A DNA stretch of 64,000 bases from positions 1,116,001 to 1,180,000 of the forward strand of contig NZ_JAWMQR010000001.1 of NCBI RefSeq assembly GCF_033283405.1. Reading direction: 5' to 3'. This document shows, in pieces, positions 61,775 through 64,000 of the stretch. The stretch comes from Halioxenophilus sp033283405 (GTDB lineage: Bacteria; Pseudomonadota; Gammaproteobacteria; Pseudomonadales; Cellvibrionaceae). A model generated the notes under the pieces. That model made no database searches, was not told the origin of the DNA, and saw only the letters and a program-made list of their open reading frames with translations. A program made the translations under genes and the position numbers. Position 1 is the stretch's first letter. Every line of letters starts with the position of its first letter.

Positions 61775-63220
61775 TTACCGTCGTTGATAGATAAATTCAC
61801 CGGCGCTGAAGGTCAGCCGCACATGGCGGCGACTAAACTGGCGGCGCAGCTGACGCCAGGGCAGATCCAACAGCACCAGGTCGGCCATCTGGCCAACCGC
61901 CAGATCGCGCAAGCCGCTGCCCGGGGCAAGTGGAGAGCCTCCCACTAGATTGAGCGCCTGATGCGGCGTTAGCTGTTCACCCTCACCAATTACCTGGCCG
62001 CCCAGGGTGGTTCGCTCCACTGCGGCCTGCATCGCCGCCCAGGGGTCGATCTCGCCGTAGGGGGCATCACTGCCCAGCGCCAAGGGTACCCCCGCCTTCA
62101 GAAAGGATTGGCCGCGATAGAGCCAGGGTTGGTCGATGGGCTCGACCTCACGCAAGTAGTAATCGCCACGCTCGGCGATAAAGTTGGGCTGGGTGACCAC
62201 GGTAATACCCAGACCAGCCAGTTTTTCGATAGCGGCGTCATCGGCCACCGAGGCGTGCTCAACACGGTCACCAGTAATACTTCCAGCCATCTCAAAAGCG
62301 GCCAGCGCAAAGTGCAACTCCACCAGCGTGGCGCAGTGAATCGCCACCGGGCGTTGCCGGGTATGGGAGTTGGCAATCTGGCCGCTAAAAGCCTCCAGTT
62401 CGGGTAGTGCGACCTCCCGCAGATAGAGTTTGAGCGGCCCGAGGCTCAACCGGGTACTGGCGGGTAAGCTGGCCTCGGCCAGGCTAGCCTGGCCCATGAC
62501 CAGCACCGACTGGCGCAGCGCCCGTTGCGCAACCGCGGCGTGCAAGGCCTGCCACACCTGCTCGTCGTTATTGACACCGGTATCGGTGACATGGGTAATG
62601 CCGCAGGCCGCCAAATTGGCCGAAAGCTCGGTCAGATCAGGCCAGCGCGATGGCAGCCGCGCCGCCAACCACTGATCCAGATTGTAAAAGCGCCCCGTCA
62701 ATCGGCCCTGTCGGTCCCGTTCCGCACCTTCGGGCTCCTGACCTGTGTGCGACAGCAATGCCAAACCGGCGCTATTGAAGACCCACAGCATGCCGGTTCG
62801 ATGCTGAATGCGCACCGGTGTATTGGGGCATACCGAGTCGAGCCAGTGGCGATCGAGTTCCGGGTAAACCGAATCGTAAAAGCCGGTACCCCGGATCCAG
62901 CCACCAGCGCCGGGCGTGGCCGCAACCAGTGCCGCTGCCAACTCGCGGGCGTTGTTCACCTTGGGCGGGCCGCACTCAACAGAACTCTTCGCCGCCGCCG
63001 TGGCAAACAGGTGCATATGGTGTTCGTGCAGACTGGGCAGCAGCAGATTACCGCCGCCATCAAGCACACGGTCGGTATTCTCTTCCGCTAACACCGGGGC
63101 GATATCGGCAATCAACCCCGCGCGGATGCGCAGGTCAAAGACGCCCCGCTCCAGCAGTTCGACCCGCCGCAAAAGGGTAGCCTGTGATTGCACCACTGGT
63201 GCCGATTCTCCCTGATTCAC
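61775..63220 (-). CDS. Amidohydrolase family 3 protein
   Basis: A TIM-barrel hydrolase of 481 residues in the YtcJ-like amidohydrolase_3 group. The metal motif is LLLPSLHEHHMHLF (H-x-H form) after the first strand. Additional candidate ligands are in VAIHCATLVELH, DRVEHASVAD and LALGSDAPYGEID, the last being the usual D-containing C-terminal motif. The starting beta-sandwich residues (RVELLERGVFDLRIRAGLIADI) match the family. GTG at 63220 overlaps the CoA-transferase stop (GTGA). It may hydrolyse a cyclic amide or an N-acyl or formyl group; the substrate is unknown. Confidence 0.85.
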   Translation of the reverse strand: MNQGESAPVVQSQATLLRRVELLERGVFDLRIRAGLIADIAPVLAEENTDRVLDGGGNLLLPSLHEHHMHLFATAAAKSSVECGPPKVNNARELAAALVAATPGAGGWIRGTGFYDSVYPELDRHWLDSVCPNTPVRIQHRTGMLWVFNSAGLALLSHTGQEPEGAERDRQGRLTGRFYNLDQWLAARLPSRWPDLTELSANLAACGITHVTDTGVNNDEQVWQALHAAVAQRALRQSVLVMGQASLAEASLPASTRLSLGPLKLYLREVALPELEAFSGQIANSHTRQRPVAIHCATLVELHFALAAFEMAGSITGDRVEHASVADDAAIEKLAGLGITVVTQPNFIAERGDYYLREVEPIDQPWLYRGQSFLKAGVPLALGSDAPYGEIDPWAAMQAAVERTTLGGQVIGEGEQLTPHQALNLVGGSPLAPGSGLRDLAVGQMADLVLLDLPWRQLRRQFSRRHVRLTFSAGEFIYQRR

Positions 63221-64000
63221 GTCAATTCCCTTAAAACCTGTTCTGTATCAGCGCCCAGATCGGCTGCCGTTGTCGCTGTTGTTCTAGCCAAAGGAGTACT
63301 AACCAAAGGGGTTCCAGCCAAAGGGGTTCCAGCCGAAAGCGTTCTGGCCGATGGGGGGCTGACCGTAAGCGCTGCCAGCAGCTCGCTCGATTGCCGATTA
63401 CCGGCCGTTATACAGTAGCCTACCACCTCACTTAAAGCGACATCCAACAGCACGCCGCCCCCGGCCTGCCAATAGGCCAAGGCCAGCAGCGCCGAATGGA
63501 GGCCGGTGAGCGGATCGGCAATGGCATCGCCACAAAAGACCGGGTCGCCGCTATCACCGCCGCACAGCCAGCTCAGCCCAGCGGCCACGCCGGCGTCATC
63601 GCCATAGGCTATCCAGTGCCCCTGAGGCTCGGGGCGGCCATAACCGGTAATACTGAGCCACACCTTACCCGGCTGCTCGGCGATCAGCTGTTCCGCGTCG
63701 ATTCCCAATTGGCGCAGCGCTCTCGGCCGGGCCGCCTCAATAACGATATCCGCCGCCGATAACAACCGCCGCAACTGCGACCGTCCCTGCTCACTGCGGA
63801 AGTCCAGACATACGCTCTGTTTACCACTGTTGAGCAGGTCATAGAACGCCTTGGGCCCCCGCCGGGCTCCATCCGGGCGATGACTGCTCTCCACCTTAAT
63901 GACGCGCGCACCCGTTTGAGCCAACAGACTGCCACAGAGAGGGCCGGCCCAGAGCGCGCTCAAGTCGATAACCAACGGTGGCCGCGTGGGTGTTGTGGAG
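63217..64000 (-). CDS. CoA-transferase family III (CaiB/BaiF) protein, 5' end beyond the window
   Basis: The frame runs open to the window edge, so the N-terminus is missing. LWAGPLCGSLLAQTGARVIKVES and DLLNSGKQSVCLDFRSEQG are typical of the N-terminal half of CaiB/BaiF enzymes, which move CoA between acids. The Asp-Pro motif IADPLTGLHSALLAL is present. The protein then ends at about 260 visible residues, whereas most relatives have about 400, so the C-terminal domain is absent or replaced. The tail carries a tandem repeat (see 63284-63358). Stop overlaps the downstream amidohydrolase start. It may be a truncated gene or one half of a split enzyme. Confidence 0.75.
   Translation of the reverse strand, partial: STTPTRPPLVIDLSALWAGPLCGSLLAQTGARVIKVESSHRPDGARRGPKAFYDLLNSGKQSVCLDFRSEQGRSQLRRLLSAADIVIEAARPRALRQLGIDAEQLIAEQPGKVWLSITGYGRPEPQGHWIAYGDDAGVAAGLSWLCGGDSGDPVFCGDAIADPLTGLHSALLALAYWQAGGGVLLDVALSEVVGYCITAGNRQSSELLAALTVSPPSARTLSAGTPLAGTPLVSTPLARTTATTAADLGADTEQVLRELT
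63284..63358. repeat. Five imperfect 15-base tandem repeats inside the CoA-transferase gene
   Basis: Plus-strand units resembling CCAGCCAAAGGGGTT occur head to tail at 63284, 63299, 63314, 63329 and 63344. They keep frame on the minus strand and encode repeats of the form A/V-G/S-T-P-L (SAGTPLAGTPLVSTPLAR). They form the low-complexity tail of the CoA-transferase-like protein. Confidence 0.85.

Noticed and set aside
63284..63358. CRISPR array or intergenic repeat
   Set aside because: The 15-base units are contiguous, in frame and part of a coding region.

Overview
The window reads as chromosomal DNA of a moderately GC-rich, aerobic, probably marine gammaproteobacterium. Three large TonB-dependent outer-membrane receptors with signal peptides show a Gram-negative cell. 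The mix of LigA-like, LutABC, RhaI/RhaEW, cytochrome P450 and KstD-like genes resembles hydrocarbon- and steroid-degrading Cellvibrionales-type bacteria. The lineage is an inference, since the window has no rRNA or other marker gene. No tRNA, rRNA, insertion sequence, integrase or CRISPR array was seen.

Layout. (1) 0.25-6.6 kb, minus strand: an aromatic-degradation operon with a FAD hydroxylase, Rieske protein, two-domain VOC extradiol dioxygenase, C-C type alpha/beta hydrolase, cyclase, FAH-type hydrolase and GST. A LysR-type regulator (6.9 kb) is divergent from it. An aldo/keto reductase and a stand-alone LigA-like subunit follow. (2) 9.3-20.6 kb: an L-rhamnose regulon. The minus arm is rhaEW-rhaI-lutA-lutB-lutC, which takes rhamnose through lactaldehyde and lactate to pyruvate. 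The divergent plus arm is an NCS1-like permease, a FGGY kinase and pyruvate kinase. The control region carries phased CAATCA repeats and an inverted repeat. (3) 20.7-32.6 kb, minus strand, visibly AT-richer: a haloacid dehalogenase, SRPBCC protein, enoyl-CoA hydratase, TonB receptor, amidohydrolase, DUF2889 protein, Ltp-type thiolase with DUF35 partner, P450, SDR and a 3Fe-4S type ferredoxin. (4) 32.9-46.6 kb, plus strand, visibly GC-richer: a duplicated-domain unknown, SDR, KstD-like flavoprotein and ALDH. After a hairpin come a sulfotransferase, SDR, LLM-family oxidoreductase, a close FGD homologue and the tightly overlapping F420 biosynthesis genes cofC-fbiC-cofE-cofD. (5) 46.7-55.7 kb, minus strand: two TonB receptors, a second KstD-like protein, an SDR and a second P450. 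(6) 55.8-64 kb: a winged-helix regulator with a membrane partner, a periplasmic-binding-fold protein with no signal peptide, a TetR regulator, a VOC protein, a zinc alcohol dehydrogenase, an enoyl-CoA hydratase, an amidohydrolase and a CoA-transferase family III gene cut by the window edge.

How the parts may work together. Regions 3-5 look like one catabolic island for a hydrophobic polycyclic or isoprenoid-like substrate. TonB receptors would import it, P450s with ferredoxin would hydroxylate it, and SDR, ALDH and KstD-like enzymes would oxidise it. The thiolase/DUF35 pair would shorten a side chain by retro-aldol cleavage. The outstanding feature is an apparently self-sufficient F420 module inside this island: the coenzyme biosynthesis genes, an FGD-like enzyme to reduce F420 with glucose-6-phosphate, and an LLM oxidoreductase that could use F420H2. 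FGD-driven F420 metabolism is best known from actinobacteria. The substrate of the island cannot be read from the sequence.
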